DNA of 64,000 nt from Tractidigestivibacter montrealensis (GCF_024741235.1 NZ_JANSKA010000002.1:1-64000), one strand, 5' to 3'. Positions 16,562 through 25,817 are shown, counted from the first letter of the stretch. Notes: generated by a model not told the origin, from the sequence alone. Numbers and translations: made by a program.

Positions 16562-17599
16562 CTAATACTTGTTGTAGATGTGCTCAGCCGAGCCACGCAG
16601 CCCGTCCACGCAGAGCGCGCTACCATCGTCGAGCAGCACCGTCCCGCTGAACGTCCCAAACACCTGGTGTTGCCGGCTTACGATAATGCCCGCAAGGTCG
16701 ATGTTGTCAGTGCGGTCAATCTGCGGATCGAAGGCCAGGTCAAGCCTTCCCTCATCGTCGGTCACGTGCCATGGCGAGAGGTACGCGTAGCCGTTCTCGC
16801 CAACAGGGATGCCAAAGTCAACACGCCCCAGCTTATGGGCCACGCCGTCCACGAAGACCATGTTCTCGCTGGCCGCGCGCGTGTTGCCAAAGCCGTATCC
16901 AAGATTGAGGCCCACCACGCGCCCGCCCTGGCGCCCCTGCGCAACTGCCCAGTACCAGGTGTTCTCGTACGTCCACACGCCACGGCCCCAGTCGAGAAGG
17001 CCAAACGAGTCTTCCCGCGAGAATTCGTGGAAAAGCGCGCCCCGCCTAAAGCCGCCCCACGCACGCATGCCCACAATCTTGCGGTTGTAGTAGAACGCGT
17101 GGGGATCCTCGTCCCACGGAGTGCAGATGACCATAGAGTCGCGAGGCTGCTGGTCGAGAAGGGCCTCCACCTCAAGGTCCTCGCCATCATCGAAGTCGCG
17201 CATGGCAAACGAGAGGCGCCGTGCGTCTCCCACGTGACGCCACCCCACGCGGCAGCGCGCGTTCTCCCAGCAGATGTCGCCGGCGTCCGAGCTGGCCGGC
17301 AGCCCCATCGAACCCAGCGGCAGCGGTACCGTCTCGGACGTGGTCTTGAAGGCTCGTACTGAGAAGTCCAGGACAGACGCCGAGACAAGCCCAAGGTATC
17401 CCAGGTCACTAAAGGTGAGCGCCACGGCATAGCGCTCGTCGTTTATGAGGTAGTAGTCCCAATCCTTGATGCGCCACGGCGGCGCCTGGATGTCCGCGTG
17501 ATCGTAGGCAAAGGGCGGGCGCGTTGCCCAGCCGGGCTCGCGAAGGCGGCCCTCCTCGTCAAGAAGCCTGCCGGTTCCGGTGATGCGATGCTCGGACAT
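16562..17599 (-). CDS. DUF2804 domain-containing protein
   Basis: A 345-residue soluble protein matching the DUF2804 pattern: an early GRLLDEEGRLREPGWA, RIKDWDYYLI, LGYLGLVSASV, and a tryptophan-rich second half with HEFSREDSFGLLDWGRGVW and a C-terminal VFGTFSGTV. The family is probably all-beta and its biochemical role is not established. There is no signal peptide or membrane segment. The start has GAGAGGGG ahead of the ATG. It is transcribed alone, convergent with larC and divergent from gltB. I cannot assign a function. Confidence 0.82.
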   Translation of the reverse strand: MSEHRITGTGRLLDEEGRLREPGWATRPPFAYDHADIQAPPWRIKDWDYYLINDERYAVALTFSDLGYLGLVSASVLDFSVRAFKTTSETVPLPLGSMGLPASSDAGDICWENARCRVGWRHVGDARRLSFAMRDFDDGEDLEVEALLDQQPRDSMVICTPWDEDPHAFYYNRKIVGMRAWGGFRRGALFHEFSREDSFGLLDWGRGVWTYENTWYWAVAQGRQGGRVVGLNLGYGFGNTRAASENMVFVDGVAHKLGRVDFGIPVGENGYAYLSPWHVTDDEGRLDLAFDPQIDRTDNIDLAGIIVSRQHQVFGTFSGTVLLDDGSALCVDGLRGSAEHIYNKY

Positions 17600-17679
17600 G
17601 GCAACCCCTCTCCACGAGACCTCTCCGTGGATTCAGCATCCGCCGTCCGGATGGAGTTGTTGGCGCCACTTCGGCGGAC

Positions 17680-17762
17680 GGGATTGAGTTGCCCGGTAAC
17701 TGAGTCGCACGCGGGATTGATTTGCTCGGCAACGGGATTGCATTGCCCGGCAACTCAATCCC
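17680..17762. repeat. Cluster of family B palindromic repeats
   Basis: The unit GGGATTGAGTTGCCCGGTAA and variants start at 17680, 17713 and 17734 in direct orientation. The last copy closes with an inverted arm (GGCAACTCAATCCC), giving a 29-bp hairpin at 17734-17762 with 12 of 14 positions paired. The same unit occurs at 9765-9814. Confidence 0.75.
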
Positions 17763-17865
17763 GCCCATTTTTCGAACGCGTTTCGGGCGTGTGTATGTTG
17801 GACAGCAAGCTAGCCCCGTTTTTCTTGACGAAACACACCCAGCATAGACTTCCATCGGTACGAAG

Positions 17866-17923
17866 GGGTTCCCGCCGCAGCAAGGCGGCAGGAACCCGCA
17901 TGGCACGCCCGCCTGCGCGGGCG
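17866..17923 (+). promoter_or_regulatory. Two consecutive leader hairpins before gltB
   Basis: Hairpin 1: GGGTTCC (17866-17872) with GGAACCC (17891-17897), extended inside by GCCG/CGGC. Hairpin 2: CGCCCGC (17906-17912), loop CTGC, GCGGGCG (17917-17923). They end 18 nt before the gltB ATG, so they could form a transcriptional or translational control element. No known riboswitch class is recognised. Confidence 0.4.
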
Positions 17924-17940
17924 CTTGGAGAGGGGAATAC

Positions 17941-20900
17941 ATGGCATCCAACCAGGTGGCCAAGGACATCAGCACCGGTCAGGGCCTGTACCGGGAGGAG
18001 TTCGAGCACGACGCCTGCGGCATCGGCGCGATCGCTCACCTCAAGGGCCAGAAGTCACACCAGCTGCTCGACAACGCGCTCACGCTCCTTGTGAACCTCG
18101 AGCACCGCGGTGGTAAGGGCCTGGAGAGAAACACCGGCGACGGCGCCGGCATCCTGTTCCAGATTCCGCACCGCTTCTTCCGCAAGGAGGCTCAGAAGTA
18201 CGGCCACCTGCTCCCCGACGAGGGCGAGTACGGCGTGGCCATGGTCTTCTTCCCGCAGGACGCGGAGGGCGCGCAGGTGGCGTGCCGCGTCTTCGAGGAG
18301 GGCTGCGCCGAGCAGGGCATCCCCCTGCTCTTCTGGCGAGAGGTGCCCATCGACCCGCATGACCTGGGCGAGACGGCACTGGCCTGCATGCCCACCATCT
18401 ACCAGGCGTTCCTTGGGCGTCCGGCAGACGTGCCCGCGGGCGACGAGTTCGAGCGCAAGCTCTACGTGTGCCGCCGCTCCATCGAGAAGACCGCAGCCGC
18501 CCACCACGCGCTCGAGGGCAAGATCTTCTACGTGTGCTCGATGAGCTCGCGCACCATCGTGTACAAGGGCATGCTCGTTGCCACCCAGATGCGCAACTTC
18601 TACCTGGACCTGAACGACGCCGCCGCAGAGTCGGCTCTGGCCCTCGTGCACTCCCGCTACTCCACCAACACCACGCCCAGCTGGGAGCGCGCCCACCCCA
18701 ACCGCTACATCGTCCACAACGGCGAGATCAACACGCTGCGCGGCAACGTCAACTGGATTCGCGCCCGCGAGTCCGAGTTCTACTCGCCCGTGCTTGGCGC
18801 GGACCTTGGCCGCGTGATGCCCGTCATCAACCGCGAGGGCTCGGACTCCGCCATCCTTGACAACGTCCTCGAGTTCCTCACCATGAACGGCAGGCCCCTC
18901 TCGCGCGCCGTCACGATGCTGCTCCCCGAGCCGTGGGACAAGAACAAGCAGCTCTCCGACGCGCGCCGCGCCTACGACTGCTACCAGTCCATGCTCACCG
19001 AGAGCTGGGACGGTCCTGCCGCCATCGCCTTCTCGGACGGCCGCATCACCGGTGCCGCACTGGACAGGAACGGCCTGCGTCCCGCTCGCTACTACGTCAC
19101 GCACGACGACCGCATGATACTTGCCTCCGAGGCGGGAGCCCTCTCCGTCGAGCCCGACGAGATTCTGCAGACGGGCTCGCTCGGTCCCGGCCAGATGTTC
19201 GTCGTCGATCCCTCCCAGGGCCGCATCATCTGGGACGACGAGGTCAAGGCCCACTTTGCCGCTCAGAAGCCCTTCCGCGACTGGATCGACGAGGAGACCC
19301 TCTCGGTGGCAGATCTTGCCAAGAGCGAGAAGAACCCCTTCGAGGCCATCGATGCCGAAGTGTCCCTCACCCAGCGCCTGGCCCGTCACGGCTACCACTT
19401 CGATGACGTCGAGGAGGCCGTGCGCCCCATGGCCAACACGGGCAAGCCGCCCCTGGCGTCCATGGGCTCCGACGTTCCTCTCGCCGTGCTCTCCGGTCAC
19501 CCGCGCTCGTTCTTCGACTACTTCAACCAGCTCTTCGCGCAGGTCACCAACCCGCCCATCGACGCGCTGCGCGAGAGCTTCGTGACGTCTTCTGTGCTCT
19601 ACCTGGGCAACCACGGCAACATGCTCGAGGACTCCCGCAAGAACTGCCAGCTCCTACGCCTGGATGACCCCATTCTCACCAAGGACGAGTTCCAGCGCAT
19701 CGCCTCGCTTGACCGTCAGGGTTTCCATGCCGCGTGCTTCTCGGCCACCTACCCGCGCGAGGCGGGGGAGGGCGCGCTCAGGGCGGCGCTCGAGTCCCTG
19801 TGCGCGGGCGTCGAGAAGGCCGTGCGCGCCGGCGCCAACGTGGTGGTCATCTCCGACCGCGCGGGCGAGGGTCAGGTTCCCATCCCGTCGCTCCTCTCGG
19901 TCTCGGCCGTCCACAACCACATGATCCGCACCGGCATCCGCATGAAGGCGGACATCGTGGTGGAGTGCGGCGACGCCATCACCCCGCACGACTACGCCAC
20001 GCTCGTGGGCTACTCCGCCTCGGGTATCTACCCCTACATGGCGCACGCGTGCATTACCGCCCTGGCGGAGCGCGGCTCTCTGGGCGTGAGCGCCGAGGAG
20101 GGCATCGCCAACTACGACCGCGCGGTCAACGCTGGTATCACCTCGATCATGTCTAAGATGGGCATCTCCACGATGCAGGGCTACCACTCCGCGCAGATCT
20201 TCGAGATCGTTGGCTTTGACCAGGGCTTTGTTGACCGCTGCTTCACGGGCACCGTCTCGCGCGTGGGAGGCCTCGACGAGGACGGCGTGGAGCGCGAGTG
20301 CAACGAGCGCTATGACGAGGCGCTGGCGCTGCTCAAGACACCCGCGCCCACGCAGCTGGCAAGCTCCGGCATCACCAAGTGGCGCCCGCTTGGCGGCGAG
20401 GAGCACATCATCACCCCGCAGGTCATCTACCTGTTGCATCGTGCCGTGCGCGAGAACAGTCCCGAGCTCTTCTCGGAGTACTCAAAGGCGCTCCACCCCA
20501 AGGGCCGCGCCATCATGCTGCGCGACCTCCTCGAGTTTGTGCCGCTGGCCTCAGGGCCCGTGCCCCTGGACGAGGTCGAGAGCGCTGACTCCATCGTGAA
20601 GCGCTTCGAGACTAGCGCCATGAGCTTTGGCGCCATCTCTGACGAGGCACACCGTGCGCTCGCGATTGCCATGAACCGCATTGGGGCCAAGTCCAACACG
20701 GGTGAGGGTGGCGAGAATCCCGACCGCGAGACCACGCTTGCCAACGGCGACTCCGCAAACTCCAAGGTCAAGCAGGTTGCCTCTGCGCGCTTTGGCGTGA
20801 CGAGCCGCTACCTGGTCTCCGGCGAGGAGATTCAGATCAAGATGGCCCAGGGCGCCAAGCCCGGCGAGGGCGGGCACCTGCCCGGCACAAAGGTCTGGCC

Positions 20901-22560
20901 GTGGATCGCCAAGGTGCGTAACTCCACGCCTGGCGTGGGCCTTGTTTCGCCCCCGCCGCACCACGACATCTACTCCATCGAGGACCTGGCCGAGCTCATC
21001 TTTGACCTCAAGAACGCCAACCCCAAGGCCACGGTCTCGGTAAAGCTGGTCTCCGAGGCGGGTGTGGGCACCATCGCCACGGGCGTTGCCAAGGGCGGCG
21101 CGAACAAGATTTTGATCTCGAGCGCCAACGGCGGCACCGGTGCCGCGCCGCGTGACTCCATCTACCACACGGGCCTGCCGCTGGAGCTTGGCCTTGCCGA
21201 GACCCAGCAGACGCTGCTCAAGAACGGCCTGCGCTCGCGCGTGGAGCTGGAGGCAGACGGCAAGCTCATGGACGGTCGCGACGTGGCCGTGGCCGCGCTT
21301 CTCGGCGCCGAGGTCTTTGACTTTGGCACGGCCGCGCTGCTCTCGCTTGGCTGCCTCATGCAGCGCGACTGCCAGACGGACACCTGCCCCATGGGCATCG
21401 CCACGCAGAACTGCGAGCTGCGCAAGCGCTTCCACGGCAAGCCCGAGTACGTGGTCAACTTCATGTACCTGGTGGCCGAGGAGCTGCGCCACATCATGGC
21501 CGAGCTGGGCTTCCGCACGGTCCAGGAGATGGTCGGCCATCCCGAGTGCCTGCGCCAGGTGGAGGTCCCGGGCAACTGGAAGGCAAACACCATCGACCTC
21601 TCGCCCGTCCTCGCTAGTGTCACCAACGAGTTTGGCAAGAGCGTGCCCGGCGCTGCCGCCCGTCACTTCCTGCCCGAGATGGGTCCGGCAGACGAGCTCT
21701 CGAGCACGCTGGATGCCACGCTCTTTGTGCCCTACACCGAGACCGCGCGCCGCACGCTCACCCCGGTGCATTTCCACGCCGACATCGCCAACGTGAACCG
21801 CTGCGTGGGCACCATGCTCGGCTCCGAGGTCACGCGTGCGCACCCGGAGGGACTTCCCGAGGGCTCCATCACCATCGACTGCGTTGGCTCCGGCGGCCAG
21901 AGCTTTGGCGCCTTCCTGCCGGCCGGCATCACCATCAACGTGATCGGCGATGCCAACGACTACTTTGGCAAGGGCCTCTCGGGCGGCATCCTCACGGTTG
22001 CCCCCGCACCCAGCGCCACGTACAAGTTCGACGAGAACGTCTCCATTGGCAACGTGGCCTTCTATGGCGCCACGGCCGGTAAGGGCTTCATCAATGGCCT
22101 GGCCGGCCAGCGCTTTGGCGTGCGCAACTCCGGCGCCACTATCGTGTGCGAGGGCGTGGGCAACCACGGCTGCGAGTACATGACGGGCGGCATGGCGCTC
22201 ATCCTGGGTGAGGTTGGCATCAACTTTGCCGCTGGCATGAGCGGCGGTGTGGCCTTCGTCTACGACGAGTACGGCACGCTGTCTAGCCGCTGCAACACCG
22301 ACATGGTCGAACTTAAGCGGCCAACCGAGCGCGACTTCCAGACCATCCGTGCCCTTATCGAGGAGCACGCGAGAAGGACCAAGAGCCCGCGCGGCATCAA
22401 GATGCTTTACATGTTCGACGACATCAAGGACAAGTTCGTGAAGGTCATCCCGCACGAGTACGAGGTTGCCCTCGAGCTCACCGAGGCCGCTGAGGCCGCG
22501 GGCAAGACCCACGACGAGGCAATCGAGATCGCCTTCGAGACCATGAGGAACGGGAGGTAG
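17941..22560 (+). CDS. gltB: Glutamate synthase large subunit
   Basis: A 1539-residue GOGAT large subunit, making glutamate from glutamine and 2-oxoglutarate. The N-terminal Ntn-type glutaminase nucleophile is C26 in HDACGIGAIAH; removal of 25 residues would expose it. The FMN-binding synthase domain includes GEGGENPDRET, SPPPHHDIYSIEDLAELI and ISSANGGTGAAPR. The [3Fe-4S] cysteines are C1138, C1144 and C1149 (GCLMQRDCQTDTCPMG). The C-terminal GXGXG beta-helix domain contains GDANDYFGKGLSGG and GVGNHGCEYMTGG. The ATG has GGAGAGGGG before it. gltD starts 3 nt after the stop. With the type III glutamine synthetase at 31.5 kb the window holds a complete GS-GOGAT cycle. Confidence 0.97.
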   Translation: MASNQVAKDISTGQGLYREEFEHDACGIGAIAHLKGQKSHQLLDNALTLLVNLEHRGGKGLERNTGDGAGILFQIPHRFFRKEAQKYGHLLPDEGEYGVAMVFFPQDAEGAQVACRVFEEGCAEQGIPLLFWREVPIDPHDLGETALACMPTIYQAFLGRPADVPAGDEFERKLYVCRRSIEKTAAAHHALEGKIFYVCSMSSRTIVYKGMLVATQMRNFYLDLNDAAAESALALVHSRYSTNTTPSWERAHPNRYIVHNGEINTLRGNVNWIRARESEFYSPVLGADLGRVMPVINREGSDSAILDNVLEFLTMNGRPLSRAVTMLLPEPWDKNKQLSDARRAYDCYQSMLTESWDGPAAIAFSDGRITGAALDRNGLRPARYYVTHDDRMILASEAGALSVEPDEILQTGSLGPGQMFVVDPSQGRIIWDDEVKAHFAAQKPFRDWIDEETLSVADLAKSEKNPFEAIDAEVSLTQRLARHGYHFDDVEEAVRPMANTGKPPLASMGSDVPLAVLSGHPRSFFDYFNQLFAQVTNPPIDALRESFVTSSVLYLGNHGNMLEDSRKNCQLLRLDDPILTKDEFQRIASLDRQGFHAACFSATYPREAGEGALRAALESLCAGVEKAVRAGANVVVISDRAGEGQVPIPSLLSVSAVHNHMIRTGIRMKADIVVECGDAITPHDYATLVGYSASGIYPYMAHACITALAERGSLGVSAEEGIANYDRAVNAGITSIMSKMGISTMQGYHSAQIFEIVGFDQGFVDRCFTGTVSRVGGLDEDGVERECNERYDEALALLKTPAPTQLASSGITKWRPLGGEEHIITPQVIYLLHRAVRENSPELFSEYSKALHPKGRAIMLRDLLEFVPLASGPVPLDEVESADSIVKRFETSAMSFGAISDEAHRALAIAMNRIGAKSNTGEGGENPDRETTLANGDSANSKVKQVASARFGVTSRYLVSGEEIQIKMAQGAKPGEGGHLPGTKVWPWIAKVRNSTPGVGLVSPPPHHDIYSIEDLAELIFDLKNANPKATVSVKLVSEAGVGTIATGVAKGGANKILISSANGGTGAAPRDSIYHTGLPLELGLAETQQTLLKNGLRSRVELEADGKLMDGRDVAVAALLGAEVFDFGTAALLSLGCLMQRDCQTDTCPMGIATQNCELRKRFHGKPEYVVNFMYLVAEELRHIMAELGFRTVQEMVGHPECLRQVEVPGNWKANTIDLSPVLASVTNEFGKSVPGAAARHFLPEMGPADELSSTLDATLFVPYTETARRTLTPVHFHADIANVNRCVGTMLGSEVTRAHPEGLPEGSITIDCVGSGGQSFGAFLPAGITINVIGDANDYFGKGLSGGILTVAPAPSATYKFDENVSIGNVAFYGATAGKGFINGLAGQRFGVRNSGATIVCEGVGNHGCEYMTGGMALILGEVGINFAAGMSGGVAFVYDEYGTLSSRCNTDMVELKRPTERDFQTIRALIEEHARRTKSPRGIKMLYMFDDIKDKFVKVIPHEYEVALELTEAAEAAGKTHDEAIEIAFETMRNGR

Positions 22561-22563
22561 GCC

Positions 22564-24036
22564 ATGGGCAAGGTCGGAGCTTACATCGACCTCGGAAGGG
22601 TCGCCCACGGCGAGAGGCCCGCAGCCGAGACACTCAAGGACTTTGGCGAGTTTGCCGTGCCGCTGGACGAGAAGGACCAGCGCTCGCAGGCCAGTCGCTG
22701 CATGTACTGTGGCGTGGCGTTCTGCCAGACGGGCTTCTCGTTTGGCAAGGCGCGCAGCTCGGGATGCCCGCTGCACAACCTGATTCCCGAGTGGAACGAC
22801 CTCATGTGGCGCGGCATGTGGAACGATGCCGCCGAGCGCCTGGCGCTCACCAACCCGCTGCCCGAGTTCACGAGCCGCGTGTGCCCCGCTCCCTGCGAGG
22901 CCGCGTGTAACCTGGGCCTTGAGGATGAGCCCACCACCATCAAGGATGACGAGCGCGCCATCTCCGACCACGAGTGGGCTGCGGGCGGCCCCGCGCCGCT
23001 TGCTGCTGCCGCCGAGGACGCACCCCGCGTCGCCGTGGTTGGATCCGGCCCCGCCGGCCTGGCTACGTCGTGGGAGCTCGCGCGCCGCGGTGCGCGGGTG
23101 ACGCTCTTCGAGCGCCACGACCGTGCAGGCGGCCTGCTCATGTACGGCATCCCCAACATGAAGCTCCCCAAGGAGGTCGTCGAGCGCAGGCTCGACCTCA
23201 TGGAGAAGAGCGGCATCGAGATTCGCTGCGGTGCCGACGCCACCTCGCCCGAGGTTGCCGCCGAGCTTGCCGGCTTCGACGCCGTGGTCGTGGCCGCGGG
23301 TGCCGCTCAGGCGCGTGGCCTGCGCGTTCCCGGCGCGGACAACCCCAACGTGGTCTTTGCCGTGGACTACCTCACAGCACAGACCAAGGCGCTTCTCGAC
23401 GGCCACGCCGAGACGCCTGCGGTAAGCGCCGAGGGCAAGGACGTGGTAGTCATCGGCGGCGGTGACACCGGCACCGACTGCGTGGCAACCGCGCTGCGTC
23501 AGCACGCCAAGAGTGTCCACCAGCTGGAGTTCCTGCCGGCCCCGCCCGAGGTTCGAGCAGCCTCCAACCAGTGGCCGGAGTGGCCCAACGTCAAGAAGAC
23601 CGACTACGGCCAGGTGGAGGCCGAGCTGGTGCAGGGCGCAGACCCGCGCACTTGGGCGACAAACACGCTTGAGGTGCTAGAGGACGAGAACGGCGGCGTC
23701 CGTGGCCTGCGCGTGGTCTCGCTCGACTGGTCCCACGGCAAGGCCGAGCCCATCGAGGGCTCCGAGCGCGAGATTCCGGCGCAGCTGGTCCTTCTCGCCA
23801 TGGGTTTCACCGGTCCCGAGGCCTCGGTCTACGACGCGCTGGGCGTCACGACCGAGGAGGTGCGTGGTGGCGTGAGGCCCAAGCTAGCCGCCGCGGGCTC
23901 TCACCGCACCGTGGGAGAGGGTAAGGTGCCCGTCTTTGCCGCCGGCGACGCGCGTTCGGGCTCGTCGCTCGTGGTAGCCGCTATCTCCGATGGCCTTGCT
24001 TGTGCCGGTGAGGTTGCCAGCGAGCTGGGGCTCTAG
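22564..24036 (+). CDS. gltD: Glutamate synthase small subunit
   Basis: A 490-residue electron-input subunit of GOGAT. The N-terminal cysteines for two [4Fe-4S] clusters are in SRCMYCGVAFCQTG, SSGCPLHN and SRVCPAPCEAACN. The FAD site is GSGPAG (residues 160-165) and the NAD(P)H site GGGDTG (298-303). The FAD-closing motif is PVFAAGDARSGSSLVV near the C-terminus. It passes electrons from NAD(P)H to the GltB FMN. It follows gltB by 3 nt with a GGGAGG ribosome site inside the gltB end. A 9-bp hairpin lies 9 nt after its stop, so gltBD form a two-gene transcript. Confidence 0.96.
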   Translation: MGKVGAYIDLGRVAHGERPAAETLKDFGEFAVPLDEKDQRSQASRCMYCGVAFCQTGFSFGKARSSGCPLHNLIPEWNDLMWRGMWNDAAERLALTNPLPEFTSRVCPAPCEAACNLGLEDEPTTIKDDERAISDHEWAAGGPAPLAAAAEDAPRVAVVGSGPAGLATSWELARRGARVTLFERHDRAGGLLMYGIPNMKLPKEVVERRLDLMEKSGIEIRCGADATSPEVAAELAGFDAVVVAAGAAQARGLRVPGADNPNVVFAVDYLTAQTKALLDGHAETPAVSAEGKDVVVIGGGDTGTDCVATALRQHAKSVHQLEFLPAPPEVRAASNQWPEWPNVKKTDYGQVEAELVQGADPRTWATNTLEVLEDENGGVRGLRVVSLDWSHGKAEPIEGSEREIPAQLVLLAMGFTGPEASVYDALGVTTEEVRGGVRPKLAAAGSHRTVGEGKVPVFAAGDARSGSSLVVAAISDGLACAGEVASELGL

Positions 24037-24045
24037 GAGCTTCTT

Positions 24046-24082
24046 CTCGGCCGGTTCCACTTGGGGCCGGCCGAGCGCTTTT
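24046..24082 (+). terminator. Terminator after gltD
   Basis: CTCGGCCGG (24046-24054) pairs perfectly with CCGGCCGAG (24067-24075) over 12 nt, then CGCTTTT. It lies directly after the gltD stop. Confidence 0.7.
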
Positions 24083-24153
24083 GGGATCGCTGCCTGGCGC
24101 GCTTCTCGCCGCCTGCCTGTGCCACTTCTCGTTCCCGATTGGAGGAAAAGGCC

Positions 24154-24486
24154 ATGTCACACGCCTCGTCCGCACCGCTCAGGATGACCGAGATGAGAGA
24201 GAGGCACCTCTCGCTCAAAAGAAGTGGGGCCCGGCGGTCCGATGCCGCAGCCGGGAGGGACGGCCTGCTGTGGTCCTCTCCGGATGCGCAGGGCGAGCCT
24301 GATAAGCTCCTCTGGATGGAGGGTGGCGTCGAGAAGGACACACCCGAGCTCGATGAGCCCACAAGGACGTGGCTTGAGGAGTCGTCCGAGTGGACGGGCT
24401 CTACCGCTGGAGCTGCAGGCGGCACCGACAGTGCCGGCGACGGGGGAGATGACCCCGCACCCCCCAACACCCTCGTGTGGATATGA
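24154..24486 (+). CDS. Small acidic protein of unknown function (110 aa)
   Basis: I do not recognise a family. The frame starts at an ATG nine bases after a good GGAGG ribosome site. The first part is basic and serine-rich (REREHLSLK-like); the rest is acidic and rich in Glu, Asp, Ser, Thr and Gly, with tryptophans in DKLLWMEGG and RTWLEESSEW. There is no signal peptide, membrane helix or cysteine. It looks largely disordered. Its stop codon is the first TGA of a dispersed palindrome (24484-24512), exactly as for two confident genes in this window, which supports it being translated. It lies behind the gltD terminator, so it needs its own promoter. Confidence 0.5.
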   Translation: MSHASSAPLRMTEMRERHLSLKRSGARRSDAAAGRDGLLWSSPDAQGEPDKLLWMEGGVEKDTPELDEPTRTWLEESSEWTGSTAGAAGGTDSAGDGGDDPAPPNTLVWI

Positions 24487-24512
24487 GACAAAGGGAGCTT
24501 CCCGTTGTCTCA
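24484..24512. repeat. 29-bp dispersed palindrome (family A), degenerate copy
   Basis: From TGAGACAAAGGGA through GCT to TCCCGTTGTCTCA. The outer arms TGAGACAA/TTGTCTCA pair perfectly. Its first three bases are the stop codon of the small ORF at 24154-24486. Better copies are at 30640, 38053 and 43813. Confidence 0.8.
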
Positions 24513-24579
24513 TCCCGCTGGCGCCCGCCCCACGCGCTGGCGCCCCAAGGTGCGTTTTCGTAGCTATCGTGTACGAATT

Positions 24580-24677
24580 GAGCCCTCCGGCGTCAATTTG
24601 GCGCCGGAGGGCTCGTTACAGCAAAGATTACGTACAAAACCCCTGTTCGGGCGCCATTTTCTCGCCCGAGGGCTCGT
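24580..24677. repeat. Tandem pair of related hairpins (family D)
   Basis: Hairpin 1: GAGCCCTCCGGCG (24580-24592), 9-nt loop, CGCCGGAGGGCTC (24602-24614), a perfect 13-bp stem. Hairpin 2: TCGGGCG (24647-24653), 9-nt loop, CGCCCGA (24663-24669), then GGGCTCG as in copy 1. The shared flank GAGGGCTCGTT shows they are copies. They sit between the small ORF and the end of the convergent phospholipase-like gene and could also terminate transcription. Confidence 0.65.
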
Positions 24678-24718
24678 TTGCGCAGCCGACGCAATCGGTG
24701 CGGCGCCTGCGGTCGCGC

Positions 24719-25639
24719 CTACACCGGGCGGCCGTCGTAGTTGAGGCCGCCCACAATCGCGTCGAAGCGCTCCCTGTCCCCACGGACAAACGCCTCCGCC
24801 AGCTGCGGATACGTCACAAGCGCCTCCTCGAACAGGTCGGCAAAGCTCGCGTGGCGTTTCTCTCCCGTAAAGGGGTTAGTCCACTCGCGGCGCTCGAGGT
24901 TCGCCGAGGCGCACTCGTCGGACTCCGCCACGCGGTGGGCGAACGACTCCGCCATGGAGTGCGGCCGCGCCAGGCGCTCAGCTGCTCCTATAAGGCGGGT
25001 CTTGGCAGACCCCGCCGGCTCAATTCGGCGATACACCCACTGGTAGTCGCTCACCGCTGCACCGTACTCCTCGGGACCCACGTTGAGGCCAAAGACGGCA
25101 AACGCCACCTGCGAGAAGATCGTGCCACCCACGCGGTCGACGCGTGTGGTGCGCATGAGGTCGGAAGCCGGGTGGTGCTCGAGCACCGTGACGTGGCGCT
25201 TCTCCCAGAGGATCCAGGAGTCTATGTCGCTCTCGATGATCGCGCGGATCTCATGCGTGGCGTCGGAGAGGCCGGGCTGCTCCAGCAGAGCGTACTGCTG
25301 CGCGTAGATCAGCGGATGCGCCGTACGGTCCAGCACATAATGGCCGAGAAGCCCCAGCGCAAACGCTCTGCCAATGCGCTCGTCCTCGACTGGCAGGTGC
25401 CCCACCGAGGAGCGGATGTCGCCAAATGCCTGGGTTATATGGCTGGCGTGCATGTCATGCGCGAGGTGACGACATGTGGCAACGCGTGCCGGGATGGTGC
25501 GGAAGCGCACAAAGAAGGGGTCGGGGCCCTCGTTGCCCAGCAGGAAGGCGAGAAGCTCCTCCTCGCCGTCGACAAGACCCTCGGGAAGGCGCTGTGCGGC
25601 GTCCTCGCCAAAGATGTGGTGCGTTATCAGAGAGGGCAT
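24719..25639 (-). CDS. Zinc-dependent phospholipase C-like protein
   Basis: A 306-residue protein with the histidine pattern of the zinc-dependent phospholipase C / S1-P1 nuclease-like fold: an N-terminal MPSLITHHIFGED, RHLAHDMHASH, GLLGHYVLDRTAHP and a later histidine/glutamate pair. No signal peptide is seen, so it may act in the cytoplasm or leave by another route. The ATG at 25639 is chosen over a far upstream one because it follows GAGGAG, and because the longer N-terminus (rich in tryptophan and arginine) looks like non-coding sequence. Its transcript is divergent from mntP. Enzyme activity is family inference. Confidence 0.72.
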   Translation of the reverse strand: MPSLITHHIFGEDAAQRLPEGLVDGEEELLAFLLGNEGPDPFFVRFRTIPARVATCRHLAHDMHASHITQAFGDIRSSVGHLPVEDERIGRAFALGLLGHYVLDRTAHPLIYAQQYALLEQPGLSDATHEIRAIIESDIDSWILWEKRHVTVLEHHPASDLMRTTRVDRVGGTIFSQVAFAVFGLNVGPEEYGAAVSDYQWVYRRIEPAGSAKTRLIGAAERLARPHSMAESFAHRVAESDECASANLERREWTNPFTGEKRHASFADLFEEALVTYPQLAEAFVRGDRERFDAIVGGLNYDGRPV

Positions 25640-25817
25640 GCTCGCACTCCTCGGGGTACGCAACGCAGGCCGCGTCCACGGCCAGCAATGGATGCAAATC
25701 AAGCTTTTAGGATAATCTAACTTGTGCGTTTTGGGGAGCGGCACAGCTATTACCTTACGTTGCGATTGCTTGGGTAACATTACGAGCTTGATTGTCGTCT
25801 GCCTTCAGGGAGTCAGA

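Larger units (their letters stand above)
17600..17940. other. Intergenic region upstream of gltB
   Basis: These 341 bases lie between divergent genes. From left: an inverted pair CCGTCCG/CGGACGG near 17643-17680, a cluster of family B palindromes (17680-17762), an AT-richer stretch with TTGACG at 17825-17830 that could be a -35 box, and two strong hairpins (17866-17923) just before the gltB ribosome site. No ORF is credible. Confidence 0.6.

Noticed and set aside
20551-23520. A 989-codon open frame on the minus strand across gltB and gltD
   Set aside because: It is the high-GC shadow of two unmistakable plus-strand genes, with His/Arg/Val/Gly-rich composition and no domain. The same holds for the plus-strand frame 3153-5885 opposite iorA and iorB.
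25700-25817. Possible yybP-ykoY manganese riboswitch before mntP
   Set aside because: GGGGAGCGG recalls one conserved stretch, but I could not find the paired second stretch or the expected helices, so it is not annotated. A covariance-model search would decide it.
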